64,000 nt of DNA. Source: Macrotis lagotis (lineage: Eukaryota > Chordata > Mammalia > Peramelemorphia > Peramelidae). Below are positions 49,696 to 60,465 of this stretch, piece by piece; the first letter of the stretch is position 1; each line of letters begins with the position of its first letter. The DNA lies in NCBI RefSeq assembly GCF_037893015.1, contig NC_133666.1, forward strand, positions 467,133,642 to 467,197,641, given 5' to 3'. A program made the translations under genes and the position numbers. The notes under the pieces were generated by a model that was given only the letters and a program-made list of their open reading frames with translations, did not search any database and was not told the DNA's origin.

Positions 49696-50324
49696 TACCC
49701 AGTATGACTAAATTCAATTAAAAATTTATACCGTTTTCAAAACAACAAGAAACTGTTGTTGAGAAATCAGCATTTCTAAACTGCTGAGCTAGTAAATGAG
49801 AACTGTTCCCCAGTGAGTTCATGGCAAATTAGTCTAGGTAAGAAAGATGCTGTGAAACCAGTAGGGAGTCATCACGCACTTCCTGCCCTTAAATCTTTAG
49901 CTTGTTTCAGTGGGAGAATTAAAGGGCAATTTACGGCTTAAGGGCAATTGATTAGCCCTTTAAAGAGTTCAGCTTTTTTCTTGTCTCTTAGTACATTCGA
50001 GTACTTATGGAAAGTGACAGTTATGAGGATAAAAACAAAAAAGTACAACTTGTCAAAAAGAATTACTTTATTATTATAAGGACCAGAAAAGTTTTAATTC
50101 TACAGTTTTTGGTTGTGTGAAATTTCTTGTGACTAGATTAACATCGACTACTCCAATACTGCAAAAAAAAAAGTATGTACTCTAACAGCATTTCAACTAT
50201 GTATGTAATCAATTTAATAACAAATTTTGCAGATATAGATAATGTAGCAATGTAGGTAAGCAGGTATTACTATAACTCTCATTATACAGATGAAACTGAG
50301 GTATAATCTTGGACTCTCCTGATT

Positions 50325-50435
50325 CCAACTCAAACTTCACATCCTACTTCTGACACTTAGGTAGGTAGCTAGGTAACCCTGGGTGAGTCACTTCACCTCT
50401 CAGTTCTCTCTAGGTAACTCTTCAGATTCTATATT
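50325..50435 (+). repeat. Old tRNA SINE fragment
   Basis: CCTACTTCTGACACTTAGG, AACCCTGGGTGAGTCACTTC, ACCTCTCAGTTCTCTCTAGG and AACTCTTCAGATTCT fit an older marsupial SINE. Confidence 0.6.
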
Positions 50436-51734
50436 ACACAGTAATCCTTATACCAGTAGTCCTTATATTATTTAAATCACATGTCCAATTTCTATCCTTG
50501 TTATATTGTGTTTTTAAGGCATTTACACCCCACCCCCCCAAAAAAGGGCACAAACTTACACCATGCTAAGCACCTATTTGTAGTTTGAGTATGTCTTAAA
50601 TTCAATGAGTCCTCCCCCCCGAAAAAAAGTATCTTGAGAATTTAAAATTACAAATGACCAAAAACTGGAAGTAGAGTTGGAATTTGGTATATTAAGGTTT
50701 CTGAGAAACCCATACATAAATTTTTTTTAAAAATGTATTTACTCCAATACTCAAAAAATTTCTACTTAAGAAGACACTGTTCTGTCAAAAGCTACTGCAG
50801 TGTACAAATAGGGAAATTAAAACTTTGTCAGGCTTCTTGGCCAAAAGGCATGCTTTTGTCAAATATCTCGGCAAAACTATTTTGTGGATCTAGCACAGTG
50901 CTCTTCAAAGCTACATTGAATTAATTCCCTTGGATGTTGATTTTTAACTCAATTAAGCATATTTTTTGCCTCTACTGGTTGTACTTGACCAAGTTCTACC
51001 GGTGGATACTAAAGAAAAAAACAAGCTGCGCCCTTTTACATTGTATGAAGGGGGTGAAGCCTGTACGCTGATAAGTAGGTAACAAAGTTGAGGGGATGGC
51101 ACCTTTCTTAATGTTTCGAGCTGCATGAACTACCCGGTTAGACTCATCGGATGATGCTTAGGGAAATGTTCTAGACGTAGAAAATACACGGATCTCTTTT
51201 TATTTCTGTGCCCTTTTAGGTTTAAGTGCTATGCCAACACATCCTACAGTTGGGACTGGCAAAAGGTAGAAAAAAAATTCTGCAAACCACAACTTTCTAT
51301 ATCCGCTTGTATTTGTAAACCCCAGTATTCTCATCCTCATCAGTCTGACACTTGGGAACACACAGCATAAATTAGGGTTCCCGTCTTTAGGTGTTCGTTT
51401 AGTTGAAAATTGAATTTTACCTTAATTTGGAAAAGGCAACACATGCCAAGGTTGGCACAGGCTAAGCCACGAGCGGCGGGCACTACAGTCAATGTTCCCA
51501 GAGGGAAGAGGCCTCGCTGCCGGGCCAGGGAGCCCAGGCTTCACCTCGGAGTCGCTGCTTCAAGTCCACGATCCCAACAAGTCGCTGTGGAGCCGCGGGG
51601 GCAGATCCGAGGGCGGCGGCTCCCCGCTGGAGGCGGCCCGGGCTGCGCTCGAATCCTCCCTCCCCGCCGGCGGCCCAGGCTCAGGCCCTGCGGGGGCCGG
51701 GGTCCTGCCCCCCGCCCCCGGGGGCCGGCGGCTG

Positions 51735-51744
51735 GCGCAGGCGC
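51735..51744. promoter_or_regulatory. NRF1-type site
   Basis: GCGCAGGCGC, full consensus match (GCGCANGCGC). Confidence 0.6.
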
Positions 51745-51809
51745 GCCCCGTTCCAACGAAGTGCGCTCCCGCCGCGCCAGCCCGGGCCGATTCATTCCGC
51801 CAGAGCTCG

Positions 51810-51819
51810 GCGCAGGCGC
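51810..51819. promoter_or_regulatory. NRF1-type site
   Basis: GCGCAGGCGC, a second identical match 75 bases after the first. Confidence 0.6.
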
Positions 51820-52046
51820 ACTGCCGGGCGTGGAAATACTCACTGCGCCATCGGCCCCCGCCCAGCCCGAGCCCCGCGGGCCGGGGCCGGGGCCGCCCCG
51901 CACGGCCGCGGGTGGAACACAGCCGCGCACCCCTTAGGGAACCTCGCCCCGCGGCCGCCGCCACTTCCACACGTTTCCCATCGCGGCGCCGGCCGCGCTC
52001 CACACCGAAGGCGGGCGGGGAGGCCGTTGGCGTCGCGGCGTCAGCG

Positions 52047-52068
52047 GCGCCTGCGCCTGCGCCTGCGC
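52047..52068. promoter_or_regulatory. Three overlapping NRF1-type sites
   Basis: A GCGCCT hexamer repeat produces GCGCCTGCGC at 52047, 52053 and 52059. Only one could be fully occupied at a time. Confidence 0.55.
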
Positions 52069-52347
52069 CGCAGCCTCCCTCCCTCCGGGCGCCCCCTCCC
52101 ACCCGGAATCGAATGACTCGGGGAGGTGGGGGCCGGGCAGGGGGAGGGGGATGAGGGAAGGCCGGGATCGGCGGCCGGCCGGCGGGTCTCCGCGGCCAGC
52201 GGGAGCGCCCAGCGCCGCGCGGGCCCGGCCTTCCCGTCTCCTGACCCCGCCGGGGAAGGGGAAGGGCAGCGCAGGCCCGCAGGGGCGGGGGGCGGGGCGG
52301 CCGGGAGGCGGGGCCGTCACGCCGCGTGTCCCGTGCTGCCGCCGAGT

Positions 52348-52353
52348 CACGTG
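52348..52353. promoter_or_regulatory. E-box
   Basis: CACGTG within GAGTCACGTGCC, a USF/MYC-type palindrome, 13 bases before a CCAAT box. Confidence 0.5.
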
Positions 52354-52365
52354 CCGGCGCCGCAG

Positions 52366-52370
52366 CCAAT
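52366..52370 (+). promoter_or_regulatory. CCAAT box
   Basis: CCAAT in GCAGCCAATCGCC, about 300 bases before the candidate splice donor; a plausible NF-Y site for a start near 52400-52440. Confidence 0.5.
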
Positions 52371-52419
52371 CGCCGCGCCGGGCCGCTGCCGGGAGCGAGC
52401 AGGCTGTGGTGAGGGACGG

Positions 52420-52476
52420 GCGAAGACGGGAGATGTTTTCAAACCCGATCCCGGCAGCGGCGCTAGCGGCGGTTGT

Positions 52477-52507
<31 letters not shown>

Positions 52508-52672
52508 CCGAGCTCCCAGCTGCGGGGCTGAGCCCGGGCCGCGGAACCCCAGCGGGGACGGGCCGGCCGAGGGCCGGGGGGCGTGGCGGGGACCCGGAGG
52601 AGCCGGATCGCGAGCTGCCCCCGACCCCGCGGTCCCGCTCCGCCGCTCGGCCCCCCGCGCCTCGCGCACAAG
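52420..52672 (+). other. ANKRD12: Candidate noncoding first exon (ANKRD12?)
   Basis: The region ends at a good splice donor, CACAAG|GTAAAG, at 52672/52673, downstream of the CCAAT and E-box pair. It contains a CGG run (52477-52497). An ATG at 52433 opens a frame to 52531 (Ala-rich), which stops before the donor and would at most be an upstream ORF. The start of the exon is a guess. Support is position, donor and synteny only. Confidence 0.4.
52477..52497 (+). repeat. (CGG)n tract, about 7 units
   Basis: Uninterrupted CGG units followed by CCGGGGCGGCG, inside the candidate 5' UTR. Confidence 0.9.
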
Positions 52673-53152
52673 GTAAAGGACGCGCCCCCCTCCGCGGCCC
52701 GGGCGGCGGGGCCGGCGCGGCCTCCGGGCGGACACCGGGCGGCTGTCACCGAGCCGGCGCGAGGGGTGAGGGGCGGTGCCGGGAGGGTCCCGGGCGGTGG
52801 GAGGGGGGAGTGGACGGGGCGGGGGGGGGGGGGGGCCGCGGGCTGGGCGGGACGGCCCCCGCCTCCCCGTGCCGTCCCGTCCCGGGAGGCTTCCGTAACA
52901 TGGCGGGGGCTGGGGAGGGAGACGGGCCGCGTGCCCGCGCGCGCGCCCCCGCCGCGAGCCTCGGCCTGGCTGCGGCTCCGGAGAGGCGCGCGCGCGCGCT
53001 CCCGCCGCGTTTGTAGACAGCTCCGCGGGGGGGCGGGGCGGGGAGGACCCTGGGAGCCACCCGGAGGCTGGGCACGGAAATGCCCGGGCCGGCCCCGTGT
53101 GCGGGCCCGAGGCGGCTCGCTGCCGGGCGTGCGGCCGCTTCTAGAGGACCCC

Positions 53153-53367
53153 AGAGCCCCGTGCGGGCAGAGCCCCGTGCGGGCAGAGCCCCGTGCGGGC
53201 AGAGCCCCGTGCGGGCAGAGCCCCGGGGCGGGCAGAGCCCCGGGGCGGGCAGAGGCCCGGGGCGGGCAGAGGCCCGGGGCGGGCAGAGCCCCCGTGCGGG
53301 CAGAGCCCCGGGCGGGCAGAGTCCCCGGGCGGGCAGAGCCCCCGTGCGGGCAGAGCCCCGTGCGGAC
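53153..53367. repeat. GC-rich minisatellite, 13 units of 16-17 bp
   Basis: Units follow AGAGCCCCGTGCGGGC. Four identical 16 bp units come first, then four 17 bp CGGGGCGGGC variants, then mixed units. The boundary is sharp: AGAGGACCCC before and AGAGCTGACAGC after. It explains the overlapping Pro/Gly/Arg-rich open frames on both strands. Confidence 0.95.
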
Positions 53368-55019
53368 AGAGCTGACAGCTGGCCCAGCAGCCACACTGCG
53401 CGGCTGTCAGAGGCGGAAGTTGTGTCCGACCCGCAGAAAGGGTGAGGAAGCTGTTTAAGCCGCGCAACTGGAGGTGCCACCTGGCCCAGGCGGCACGGTG
53501 GCAGCGAGAGCCCCGGTGGTAGCCCAGGCTCTTGAGCGAGCTCCGGGACGTTATGCCTCATATTTATTGGAAAGGTGCCGTTTTCTGGGTATTTTCAGGT
53601 TCAATTACCTGATTTTAAAAATGGAGGCAGAAGGAAATCTGGGAAATAATTCTCATAAGTTGTGAACCTGTTGAAAATAAATATTTGGATACATTTTTAA
53701 GTATATAGGTCAGTGCAGGAGATCTTCCAGTTTTCTTGAATCATCATGCAAAGGCTTTCCTAGAGATTAGCTCAGCTCTGGCAGAACATAGGCTTTCTTG
53801 GCGCCAACTAGCTTAAAAACAAAATGAGATAGAGAAGAGGGTGTAGCAGTTCTAGTCCTAAGTGTTTGGTTTGGTTTTTTATGCTCATTTTTAAATACTA
53901 CCTGGAGGTGTTTGTTTTTTAAAGATTGGATACAGAAAGACCTTTTATAAAACATACAAGTACTAACTGGACTTTCGAAAAGTCTGTACAAGGGCTTATC
54001 TTGAGATAAGATCAGATGTAAATATGGCATTAAGAACAACATATGGTCTTCCTAGAAGGGAAATTAGAACAAAAATAACATACCTTTAAAACTCCACTTA
54101 ATTTATCATGGTGTGTCTTGATAGAGGCATCAAAGTTGTTGGAGAGGATAGAACGGTATAAAACGGGGGGGGGGGGTGAAGGAAAGAGAATAAAAAATTC
54201 ACATGGGTTTTGTCTCTGATAGTATGTTCATATCATCAGAAGGGAAAAAAAGCTTTTGATTTGGAAGTCAATGTAAGGGTTTTAAGGAAGGGATTTTGAT
54301 CTCTTAATACAGAGATGATTCCATTCCTTTCATTTTCTGAAAATACTGCAGAAAAATTACTTTTATTGTTCACCTGCAGGTTTGATAGCTAGTAACCGGT
54401 GGAAATATTTGGGAAACATTTTATTTGTAGGGCATTTTTTAAAGATATGTGAAGAAAAATAATTATGGAAAAGAGGCTCTTTAAAAAAGTCTAATACATT
54501 TTGTATTTATGTCATCACAATAATTTCTGGAAATCTTCAAAGCTCCTTGAACTTAAACTCTTTCTCATAATAAAATAAAAAATAAGTAAAAACAGCAGCT
54601 ATCTGAATTTGATAATCTATATGACATTCTGCTCTAATAGTACCCAGCCTTTTTGCCCCAGGAAAGAGGTATGTTTCATTATCTATTCTTTGGAATTTTT
54701 AGTTTTTCAGTTACTCAGTTTAGCTTCCTATTGGTTGTCCTATTTACATTATTGTACTTATTGTGTATATTGGTCTTTTGGTTCTATTCATTTTTTATCA
54801 GCATATATAAATTTTTACATGTGTCATTGGGTTCATCTTTGAATGCTTTGACTGAAGCCTTTTTGATTGAATGCATAATATGAGTCTTGTTCTGTTTTAA
54901 ATTAATATTTAGAAATTTTTTGAATTATTCTTTTCTATTCTGTCTTTATTTCTGCCAAATGGAACATAGTTACCAACTTGACCTTCTTGTAATAACAGTC
55001 CAGCAGAAGCCTGTCCCAC

Positions 55020-55110
55020 CTCTGCTGACTTTTGTGTATTTAGGCAAATCATTTAACCTCTCTCCACCTGTTTCCTCTTTTCTAAAATGAGTGGGTTAGA
55101 CTATATGCTT
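55020..55110 (+). repeat. MIR-like fragment
   Basis: GGCAAATCATTTAACCTCTC, CTGTTTCCTCTTTTCTAAAA and TGAGTGGGTTAGACTATATG follow the sense pattern. Confidence 0.65.
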
Positions 55111-55289
55111 TCAATATTCTGAATAAGATTTTCTCTATGGGAAATTTTGGGGGTGGGGGGAAACAGAGGGATAGGTCCAGACCTGTGATTTCATTAATGG
55201 AGCAGCATTACATGCTCCTGGTGTGGAAGCTTTTGCCACACCACTAATGTAAATTGGTAAATCATTTGTAATTTTAAGTTTGAGTTGAT

Positions 55290-55420
55290 TTGGGTACTGA
55301 GAGTTTTAGTGGTTTGTCAGTGATCGAACAGCTAATTTTCATAAGAGCTTGGGTTTGGACCTATGTCTCCCTGACTTCCCTGCCAGTACTCTGTTCTCTC
55401 CTCTAAGCTATTTTACATAA
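55290..55420 (-). repeat. MIR-like fragment
   Basis: GTGGTTTGTCAGTGATCGAA, CAGCTAATTTTCATAAGAGC and CTGACTTCCCTGCCAGTACT follow the antisense pattern. Confidence 0.55.
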
Positions 55421-56164
55421 AGCTTCCCTGGGTTCCAGTGAGGTAAAACATTATTTTTTGGGAAAATGTGTTAATATTTTCTACAAAGTTTTATTGTAAA
55501 CCTATGAATTTGCAGTCACTGTACCCACGGTTGATTTAACATTGCTTCTAATTGGTAAATTGTCAACTCAACACGAGTACAATTTTTAGTAAAACTTACG
55601 TATGTTTTAAATACCACACTGCAGAGAATGCATCTTGACTTCAGGAAATTGTTAGTTCAGATTAGGTTTAGAAGAACATTCTACTTAAGTCCACCCCAAC
55701 AACAACAAAACAAAAAGCCAAACTTGTTTCTTTCCTAGATATTTTTAATTTTATTTTTTTAAATGAGAATACATGGAAGAGAATTGAGGTGCACTGTATT
55801 AGTTTTTTGGCAGTATTCTTAAGATGGGTGGCTCATTTAATGGAATTTGAAAGGTACTTTTGTAAAACCATTTTTTTTTTGTTTTGCTAGGGAAGGAGTT
55901 AAAAATATGGTAATTTGTCACTTTTGAAAGCACTCAGACATGACAATAGAGTGAGATTTTTATTTCTGGTCTCTAGGTTAAGCAGTTAATAGAGATGAGA
56001 AATTTTGAGTGATTAGGGATTATGAATAGGATTAATGTTTTAATAGTTGAAGGCATTGCCCCTGTCTGTTTTGAAATGTTCACCAAAGATAGATCCCTGG
56101 AAAAGCTTCTACAACTTTCCAGGATTGTTGAATTATTTGGTTTTAAGTTTCTAGTTCAATAACT

Positions 56165-56240
56165 GTATCTGTATTTTTAAACTTTGTATCCCTAATGCCT
56201 AGGACAGTGTAGGTACCTGATAAGTGTTAAATGAATTGAG
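56165..56240 (+). repeat. L2/CR1 3' end fragment
   Basis: TTTGTATCCCTAATGCCTAG, GACAGTGTAGGTACCTGATA and AGTGTTAAATGAATTGAG match the sense L2 terminus. Confidence 0.65.
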
Positions 56241-56549
56241 ATACATTAATGATGAGTACAGTACAATATTACAAGTTTCCAATACATTTTCTTTAAAGAT
56301 TAGGATAATAAAGGTTTTGAGTTGGATTGAAAATGTTAACTGAAGGGCTATAAAATAGCAGGCCCATGTCTTCTCTACTTACCTATTGGAATGGGAAGGT
56401 GGAATTGACAGGGAAACTGACCTAAGCTGCCAATAAGGAGACGGCTGCCAGGGTCTGCATCCAGGCTTCCTCCTCTATTAACATGCACAGCCAGCAAATG
56501 GCCGAGTCTTGTCAAACCTTCTCCAGGGCTTTCTTCATTCACGAAGCCT

Positions 56550-57150
56550 TTGCCCTAGTTCTGGCTGTCATTCTCCCCCTGAGATGATTGAAGTAGTCTT
56601 CTAATTGGTCTCTCTAACTCATCCTTCTACCATCCAGGTTCCATAAAACCTCCAAATTAATATTCTCATAACATAGGCCTAACCATGTTACCTGTAGGGG
56701 AAAAAATACAAAATCCTGAACTGGTATTTAAACTCCTTTTTAAAGGTTTATAAATTCACATTTCTGTTTTTCACAAACACCCCAATGCAATTTAAATTTG
56801 TTCTGCTTGACTTTCTGATTACATGACACTTATCTTCTGCTTCTGGACCTTTGCCCAAGTGGCTCTGTCTGGAATGCACTGCCCTCTCAGTTCTTCCTTC
56901 TAGAATTCCTAACTTCTAAGTACAGATTAAGTACCCCTTCTACTTAAGGCTTTTCCTGATTTCTTTCTCTAGTAATTAACTTTGTACATGCTTTGTATTT
57001 ACTTATTCATGCACATTTTGTACCTCTCCACCCTTCTACTCTCCAAGTAGAATGTAAACTACTTCAAAGCAGAGTCTAGTTTTGGTTTTGCTTTTTATCC
57101 TTACCATTTGTCATCGTAAGTTGTGGATCATAGTTGTTGAATAAATGTCT
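56550..57150 (+). repeat. L2/CR1 LINE 3' end
   Basis: CTAATTGGTCTCTCTAACTC, CTAACCATGTTACCTGTAGG, CTTTGCCCAAGTGGCTCTG, TCTGGAATGCACTGCCCTC, GTAAACTACTTCAAAGCAGA and TGTTGAATAAATGTCTATTT give the whole sense order of the L2 3' region. One of the best preserved copies here. Confidence 0.85.
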
Positions 57151-57569
57151 ATTTAGTTATTGAAATAATTTTTGTAACTAGAATACCAAAAATTGTTCAT
57201 GCCAGGATTCATGTTATGAATGTTATTGTTTCCACAGTTCTGCCTATGAGCTACTAGTTGTCCTGAGACCATTCTTGGAAATAATTTATTCTTACAAAAT
57301 TGTCTAAGCACAGTTGAAAAAGATAATTCTGGTAGAATCGAAATGATGGTGGAGTGGTGAAATAGGAAGTTTGAGAAGAATATTCTTATTCTCCAACACG
57401 TTTCTGAAAATCTCAAAAATTGTCTATAAACACTGAAATCTTTCAAATTAAGGAGGTAGAAGGGAGTGAAAAGATATTTGTTAAACATCTATTATGTGCG
57501 AGTCACTATGCTTAAGTGGTTTTAGAAATAATATCTCAAAAAAAAAAGAATATCTCAATCCCTCTGAGG

Positions 57570-57700
57570 TAGGTGTTGTCATCTCCATTTTACAGGGGAG
57601 CATACTAAGACCAACAAAAGTTAAGTAAGTTTTTAGTCAATGTCTAAAGCCTATCTTTGTGATTCTAGACCCTGTGTTCTCTCTGGCTGCCTCTGAGGTA
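57570..57700 (-). repeat. MIR-like fragment
   Basis: CATCTCCATTTTACAGGGGA, GCATACTAAGACCAAC and GACCCTGTGTTCTCTCTGG in antisense order. Confidence 0.6.
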
Positions 57701-57769
57701 GAACAGCTAAAGTTCATGGAATCTTAAATTTAGAATTGTAAAAGAAACCATATAAGTCATCTAGTTAAA

Positions 57770-57900
57770 CCCTTCTGTTTCACAAGTGAGGCAGCTAAAG
57801 CTTAAAGAGGCTAAAGAGATTTGCAAAAGTCAGCTATTAAGTGGCAAAATTGGGATTTGAACCTAGTTCCTGATCCCGTATACTATGTTTTTTATTGCAC
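57770..57900 (-). repeat. MIR-like fragment
   Basis: GTTTCACAAGTGAGGCAGC, GATTTGCAAAAGTCAGC, GGGATTTGAACCTAGTTCC and ATACTATG in antisense order. Confidence 0.65.
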
Positions 57901-58204
57901 TGAATTATTTCTCTTATCAAGTTGTGTGCTATTAAACATTTCCTTTGTTTCCTGTCAAGCCAGATTTAAAATATTTTTGTGTGTCTTTTGACAAATAGTT
58001 TAGCATTTTGGTCAATACTAATTCAAGAAGTAGAGTTTTAAAATATTTTATTTCACTCCCCTGGCTGGCAGTGTTTATTTGCACCAGAAGTTTGGAGAAA
58101 GCCTTTGGATATACTGCAGGTATTTTGCAAGTTATTTGGTGATGAGAGAATGGAGAACAGGGAGGATAGGGAAAGCGGGGGAGTGTTTTGTGTGTTTGTG
58201 TCTC

Positions 58205-58206
<2 letters not shown>

Positions 58207-58236
<30 letters not shown>
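58207..58236. repeat. (TG)n microsatellite
   Basis: About 15 TG units preceded by an imperfect TG-rich stretch from 58187. Confidence 0.95.
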
Positions 58237-58237
<1 letters not shown>

Positions 58238-58617
58238 CTGTGCATGTTTATTTAGAAAAGTAATACTTTGCAGTTTTCCCATATTCCCAGGCACCTCTTG
58301 GAGCCTGTGTTTGGCTGCTACTTGGCATGTTTTTGGAAAAAGAGAAAACTTTAGGTGGCTTCTTCCATTTCCTGAGAGTAGCTACATTTAAGATTAGCGA
58401 TTGATCTGATAAAATGGAACCATGAATTAAGTATTAAGGCTAAAAACTTCCCTAGAGTAGCAGGATGGAGCATGTATACATATTCATACTTGTTTAACAT
58501 TATTTCATTTTTCTTTCCAAAACAAATATTCCTATAATTTATATTCCTTAAGTTACCTTCCTAATAAGAATTTGAATTAGTAGGGTAGAAGTATGCTTTA
58601 AGAACGTTCTTAATTTT

Positions 58618-58765
58618 TTTTTTTTTTGTAAGGCAAATGAGGTTAAGTAGCTTGCCTAAGGCCACACAGCTAGGTAATTATTAAGTGTCTGAGACCAGAT
58701 TTGAATCCAGGTACTCCTGACTCCAGGGCCGGTGTTCTATCCACTGTGCCACCTAGCCACCCTAT
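58618..58765 (-). mobile_element. tRNA-derived SINE
   Basis: GTACC subtype ending CCACCTAGCCACCC. Flanks GAACGTTCTTAATTTT (58602) and GAATGGTCTTGATTTT (58766) are probably an aged target-site duplication, 13 of 16 identical. Confidence 0.92.
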
Positions 58766-58844
58766 GAATGGTCTTGATTTTAATGATTAAGAGTAAGAAC
58801 TCATATACTATTTTTCTCTTTACCAAGTTCTTTACAAACAAGTC

Positions 58845-58915
58845 TTGTTTTACAGATGAAGAAACAGAATTTAGAGAAGTTGTGACTTGCCCAAGATCAT
58901 ATGGGAATAAATTTT
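58845..58915 (-). repeat. MIR-like fragment
   Basis: GTTTTACAGATGAAGAAACA, GAGAAGTTGTGACTTGCCC and AAGATCATATGGGAA in antisense order. Confidence 0.65.
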
Positions 58916-58924
58916 GACTTCAGC

Positions 58925-59788
58925 TTTAAAGATTTTATTTATTTTGAGTTTTAGAATTTTCCCCCTAATCTTACTCCCTCCCCCCACCCCCACAGAAGGC
59001 AATTTGCCAATTTGTTTCCATGGTATACATTGATCCAACAAATTGAATGTGATGAGAGAGAAATCATATCCATTTTTTTTAGGTTTTTTTGGCAAGGCAA
59101 ATGGTGTTAAGTGGCTTGCCCAAGGCCACACAGCTAGCTAATGATTGAGTGTCTGAGACCAAATTTGAACCCAGGTACTCCTGACTCCAGGGCTGGTGCT
59201 TTATCCACTGTGCCACCTAGCTGCCCCCGAGAAATCATATCCTTAAGGAAGAAAAATAATGCATAAGAGATAGCAAAATTACATAATAAGATGTTTTTTT
59301 TTCCTAAATTAAAGTTAATAATCCTTGGTCTTTGTTCAAACTCCACAGTTCTTTCTCTGGATACAGATGGTATTCTCCATTACAGACAGCCCAAAATTTT
59401 TCCTGATTGTTGCACTGATGGAATGAGCGAGTCCATCAAATTTGATCATTGCCCCTATGTTGCTGTTAGGGTGTACAGTGTTTTGTTTTGGATTTTTTTT
59501 TTTTGGTTCTGCTCATCTCACTCAGCATCAGTTCATGCAAATCTCTCCAGGCTTCCCTGAATTCCCATCATTCCTGGTTCTAATAGAACAGTAGTGTTCC
59601 ATGGCACACATATACCACAGTTTGCTAAGCCATTCCCCAATCGAAAGACATTTACTTGATTTCCAATTCTTTGCCATCACAAACAGGGCTGCTATGAATA
59701 TTTTTGTACAAGTGATGTTTTTACTCTTTTTTCATCATCTCTTCAGGGTATAGACCCAGTAGTGGTATTACTGGACCAAAGGGTTGAC
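58925..59788 (-). mobile_element. L1 LINE 3' end with nested SINE
   Basis: After the 3' UTR part (58925-59310) come CTTGGTCTTTGTTCAAACTC, GTTCTGCTCATCTCACTCAG, AAGCCATTCCCCAATCGAAA, CACAAACAGGGCTGCTATGA and ATAGACCCAGTAGTGGTATT, the antisense of L1 ORF2's end. It stops at ACCAAAGGGTTGA. A SINE sits in its 3' UTR. Confidence 0.82.
59072..59228 (-). mobile_element. Young tRNA-derived SINE nested in L1
   Basis: GTACC subtype. Perfect 14 bp target-site duplication GAGAAATCATATCC at 59058-59071 and 59229-59242. Confidence 0.97.
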
Positions 59789-60079
59789 TTCAGCTTCAAT
59801 GTTCTTTATACTTTAGTTTATTATCTCTCAAATAATAAAGACTGTAGTTCTTTGTATTTCTATATCATCCTTCTTTTGTAAAACTCATTAAAACCTCTTT
59901 AAGAAATTGTGGTTAATATTACCTGTTTCAGAGAGAATAATATTAAGCTGTCTGAAGTAATTGTCACTTATGTGAATGAGGAGGATATCTCGTTCATGTG
60001 ATAAACAATATCCAATAAATATTTATAAATTTATAAATACCTGAAGTGCTTTTCTATCAGCTTGGTGAGATAGGTATTA

Positions 60080-60220
60080 CAAATTTTACAAATGAGGGAA
60101 TTAAGGAACAGAGCGGTTAAATAACTTCATATTTAACTTGTTCAAAACTAATAATTTACATGCCTGGCTTTGAAACAGGTGCTTTGTTTGTAAATCCAGA
60201 GTTCTTTGCATTAAGCCAGG
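60080..60220 (-). repeat. MIR-like fragment
   Basis: TTACAAATGAGGGAATTAAG, GAACAGAGCGGTTAAATAAC and CCAGAGTTCTTTGCATTAAG in antisense order. Confidence 0.6.
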
Positions 60221-60339
60221 CAACTTCAAGAATATTAGAGGCATAGTTCTTACCTTAGTATTGTGGCCCTAAACCAAGCTACCATTCTGATGAAAATTCA
60301 TTTATACTAAAAAATAATATGATCAAATGTTCCTAGTTG

Positions 60340-60465
60340 AATATTGTAATCAAGAAACCTGGGTTCAATCCAGGCATGTATATTTAGTAGTTCTGTACAA
60401 ATTAATTAAAAGCCATTTAACCATTCTGTGCCTAGGTTTCCTCATCTGTAAAATACCTCAATGTA
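60340..60465 (+). repeat. MIR-like fragment
   Basis: CAAGAAACCTGGGTTCAATC, ATTTAACCATTCTGTGCCTA and GGTTTCCTCATCTGTAAAAT in sense order. Confidence 0.7.

Larger units (their letters stand above)
48066..51440. other. Intergenic region between NDUFV2 and the next CpG island
   Basis: 3.4 kb, AT-rich and unusually free of young repeats. I see only an L2 terminus (49620) and an old SINE piece (50325). No convincing exon. It may hold regulatory sequence or an extended 3' UTR, but nothing in it proves that. Confidence 0.7.
51440..53520. promoter_or_regulatory. ANKRD12: CpG island, probable ANKRD12 promoter
   Basis: About 2 kb of extreme GC and CpG content with five NRF1-type motifs, an E-box, a CCAAT box, G runs (52821-52835) and a GC-rich minisatellite. 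No TATA box. Lying 3.5 kb after NDUFV2, it sits where human chromosome 18 has the ANKRD12 promoter on the same strand. The gene name rests on that remembered order. The open frames inside are composition artefacts. A divergent transcript on the minus strand is also possible. Confidence 0.6.

Noticed and set aside
53153-53367. Regular repeat array that might suggest a CRISPR
   Set aside because: Units are directly adjacent with no unique spacers and the genome is mammalian; it is a minisatellite.
51410-53561. Open frames up to 486 residues on both strands in the second CpG island
   Set aside because: Low-complexity Pro/Arg/Gly/Ala translations that overlap in several frames; part of them simply translate the 16-17 bp minisatellite. 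No domain can be recognised.
58188-58391. Cys/Val-rich 67-residue frame
   Set aside because: Its start is a translated TG microsatellite.
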